Assembly (NCBI RefSeq): GCF_900111035.1
Contig: NZ_FOFU01000003.1
Location: 62,001 to 126,000 of the forward strand
Direction: 5' to 3'
DNA: 64,000 nt
Source of the DNA: Treponema bryantii
GTDB lineage: Bacteria; Spirochaetota; Spirochaetia; Treponematales; Treponemataceae
In this document: in pieces, positions 62,080 through 64,000 of the stretch
Layout of the letters: every line of letters begins with the position of its first letter
Position numbering within the stretch: the stretch's first letter is position 1
Translations under genes and position numbers: made by a program
Notes under the pieces: model-generated
Seen by the model: only the letters and a program-made list of their open reading frames with translations
What the model was told of the DNA's origin: nothing
The model's database searches: none

Positions 62080-63345
62080 TTAGAAATGATTGTACAAATC
62101 TTCGACTAAAGAAATGCAGCCGTGCGTACCTATATGAGAACGGTTAAGTATTTCTTTATCAAGACAAGGATTTGAAGTAAGGGCAAAAAAAGCATTCAGT
62201 TTTTGTGCCAGTTTTTTTTCATAAGAGCTGCCCATAAAAAGAGTAGCCCGGCCGTCATACTTTTGTGCAAGCTGTTCAATTTCCCAAACATCATTTTCAA
62301 AATAGACATCTGCCTTGCGAGGGCATTCAAGCTTTTGCACTTCTTCTCGAATAACATCCTGATACTGCTTTGGAACAGAATCTGTAAAGATGATTGCAAG
62401 AGGAATGTGCCCGTGTACATTTACCAGGAAGCGGGCAAGTCCCAGAGTCTTTGCACTTTCGCCAACCAGAATAAAACGATGGCGTTCAAAGTTTCCAAAA
62501 AGGGAATCAAGATATTCGTAAACGTAGAGTTCTTCTTCCTGAATAACTTTTTCTACAAGGTCGGAGTCGAGGTCGAGCCGCTCGGCCACTGTTCTCAAAA
62601 AGTTTGCAGTATCTTTAGGACCAACCGGCCAGCCGTTAAATCTTAGGGTTTCAATTCCAAAGGTTTCTTTATAATAGGTGTCTACATTCTTAGCAAGCCA
62701 TGGTGAAAGGTTGATGTTAAAGGCAGCGTTGCCTGAACTTTTCAACTGTTCAATTCCGTCGCGACGGATAAAAAAGGTATTTGCCTTTACGCCGATTCTT
62801 GCAAGAAGTCTTGTAATTTCTTCAAGGTCGCCACGCAGAGTGATGTCGGAACTTGGTGGCTGTCCGTAAATGTTTACAAGGCGGGAATCGGTCTTTGTTT
62901 TTTTTGCAAGTTTTTTTACAGTTGCAAGAAGGGCCATGTTGTAGCCTGTGTAGGTGTCGCCTCGGAAACCTGCTGTGTCAATGCTTGCAATAGGATAAGG
63001 AGAAGCTTCAAACTCTTTTACTACGCTATCTACATCATCACCATTAATTCCCATGGAACAGCCGGTAAGAACTGCGTAATAGTCACCGTCCATAATTTCG
63101 AGGCTCCCTTTAATTGTCTCTCGTAGTCTCTGAGTTCCGCCGAATACAACTTCCTTTTCGTAGGCATTTGAACTTGGAAGCCCGTGATAACCACCAAGGT
63201 AATAAAGGTTTGTGCGGCTGGAAGCCTGCATTGAACACCCCGGGCTTGCGTGAAGAATCGGGATTGCACGGTAAATATTTCCTATTACATCAAGAGCTCC
63301 GTGAAGGGAACAGAGGCTTCTTGGTCTTTCTATACATTTTTCCAT
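62080..63345 (-). CDS. NifK-like nitrogenase component 1 subunit (pair 2)
   Basis: 421 residues. Cys12, Cys37 and Cys96 match the P-cluster ligand pattern of beta subunits (SLCSLHGALDV, SPGC, VLTGCSMGINGDD). YEKEVVFGGTQRLRETI and GDLEEITRLLARIG are shared with the pair-1 NifK-like protein, but the two are clearly different lineages. The Met of EKCIERPRS with GGAG eight bases upstream is chosen; the longer frame overlaps the NifD-like gene. It is 29 bases after the partner gene. Confidence 0.88.
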   Translation of the reverse strand: MEKCIERPRSLCSLHGALDVIGNIYRAIPILHASPGCSMQASSRTNLYYLGGYHGLPSSNAYEKEVVFGGTQRLRETIKGSLEIMDGDYYAVLTGCSMGINGDDVDSVVKEFEASPYPIASIDTAGFRGDTYTGYNMALLATVKKLAKKTKTDSRLVNIYGQPPSSDITLRGDLEEITRLLARIGVKANTFFIRRDGIEQLKSSGNAAFNINLSPWLAKNVDTYYKETFGIETLRFNGWPVGPKDTANFLRTVAERLDLDSDLVEKVIQEEELYVYEYLDSLFGNFERHRFILVGESAKTLGLARFLVNVHGHIPLAIIFTDSVPKQYQDVIREEVQKLECPRKADVYFENDVWEIEQLAQKYDGRATLFMGSSYEKKLAQKLNAFFALTSNPCLDKEILNRSHIGTHGCISLVEDLYNHF

Positions 63346-63374
63346 TTTGAAAACTCCTTGTCTGGTTCTGCCAC

Positions 63375-64000
63375 TTAATTTTCTTCCGGCAGCTGAAGAT
63401 AGCTGAAGGCATCTTTTTTGTACCATTCTTCGCGGTAGGCATTTTTTGAATAGTTCGAAAGATTTTTGTTGAAGTTGTTATTGTCCAGGGCATCTTCTAT
63501 TTTACGCCCAAGATACAAAACTCCACGGTAGCCAAAGGTCGGGCGTTTTGAATCAAGAATATGGAAGGAAGGGATTCCCAATCGTGAAACCCAGTTTGAC
63601 ATTCCGATAAATACATCAGGTTTGTATTTCTTCAAAAGATTTACCTGTTCATAAGGCTGCATATCTGCAATGTTTACAATAAAGTCTGTACCGTGCAATT
63701 CTTCCAGTCGTTTGAAATCATCAATATAAGCTTCATCATAATAAGGTGTATGCATGCACAAAAGCTTCATACCGTAGTCGCCAATCAAGGTTGCTGCTGC
63801 AAAGCCACGCCCGGTACCGGCTGTAAGACAGGCACGAAGTCCGTCTGTCTTTCTTTTGATTCTGGCAACTTCTTCGCGCACAGCATCGCTTTCGGCCTTT
63901 ATAAAAGCTTCAGCTTCTTCTTCCTTACCAGCCAGAGCAGCAATTGCACGGAGCCAGCGGTTTGTACTTCGGGTTCCAATAGGCATGTTGGTTACGGCAT
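63375..64000 (-). CDS. NifD-like nitrogenase component 1 subunit (pair 2), 3' part
   Basis: The frame runs off the right end of the window; about 208 C-terminal residues are visible. NMPIGTRSTNRWLRAIA opens the visible part. Near the end IPSFHILDSKRPTFGYRGVLYLGRK aligns without gaps to the NifD region carrying cofactor ligand His442 (His-SWD ... FDG), so the His is present here. The tail NLSNYSKNAYREEWYKKDAFSYL resembles family C-termini. The P-cluster and Cys275 positions lie outside the window and cannot be checked. Confidence 0.85.
   Translation of the reverse strand, partial: AVTNMPIGTRSTNRWLRAIAALAGKEEEAEAFIKAESDAVREEVARIKRKTDGLRACLTAGTGRGFAAATLIGDYGMKLLCMHTPYYDEAYIDDFKRLEELHGTDFIVNIADMQPYEQVNLLKKYKPDVFIGMSNWVSRLGIPSFHILDSKRPTFGYRGVLYLGRKIEDALDNNNFNKNLSNYSKNAYREEWYKKDAFSYLQLPEEN

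Overview
The window looks like chromosomal DNA of a host- or gut-associated spirochaete, most likely a Treponema. Support for this is the A+T-rich coding, the RNase Y and ClpS/ClpA genes, BspA-like surface lipoproteins, a ChvE-type multiple-sugar ABC system with a YesMN-type sensor, and the absence of any sulfate-reduction genes in the window. The genus is inferred from gene content; no rRNA or tRNA is present to prove it. No gene-free stretch exceeds about 215 bases.

Region 1 (1-34.4 kb) is mostly ordinary. It starts with a cut-off acyl-CoA synthetase, then lptC-lptA-lptB and rny on the plus strand. A block of small minus-strand genes follows, then a sugar ABC transporter (ATPase, permease, binding protein) and its sensing operon (anchored binding protein, YesM-like kinase, YesN-like regulator, lipoprotein binding protein), which starts inside the end of clpA. 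Two membrane proteins and a second AMP-forming synthetase come next. An accessory patch at 22.7-29.2 kb holds two BspA-like leucine-rich-repeat lipoproteins, an Xre/RES toxin-antitoxin pair, an ECF-type sigma factor with a very long C-terminal extension and a MerR-like protein. A rex-serC-serA operon has a Rex-type palindrome over its promoter. Several genes here have a -10 box 6 to 7 bases before the start codon and no ribosome binding site, so they look leaderless.

Region 2 (34.4-64 kb) is the interesting part: a sulfur-acquisition island built round nitrogenase-like enzymes. It contains cysK-nifB-nifX, a NifH that keeps Cys97, Cys132 and Arg100, a NifX-like protein with a Gly/Cys-rich insert next to a trans-sulfuration enzyme, and two different NifD/NifK-like pairs. 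It also contains two SsuBC/TauBC-type importers with two binding proteins, an ECF-type vitamin/small-molecule transporter, a MacB-like export-type ABC with a DUF4418 protein, a MetNIQ importer with an M20 amidohydrolase, a FeS-flavoprotein and a MATE transporter. A palindrome of the form CCTA-N9-TAGG sits in front of cysK (twice), nifH (twice), an ssuC-like gene, an ssuB-like gene and metN, with variant copies in front of the ECF S component and the second ssuA-like gene. This ties the island into one regulon.

The best working model is a methylthio-alkane-reductase-like (Mar-type) system. Organic sulfur compounds would be imported and reductively cleaved by NifH plus NifDK-like enzymes, and the released sulfur or thiol captured by CysK and the trans-sulfuration enzyme. 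The two DK pairs differ: the NifD-like protein at the window edge keeps a His at the place of the FeMo-cofactor ligand His442, whereas the one at 50.7-52.1 kb seems to lack it. Enzyme specificity cannot be read from sequence alone. Three copies of a G+C-rich mosaic repeat lie only inside this island, and a REP-like element occurs three times across the window.
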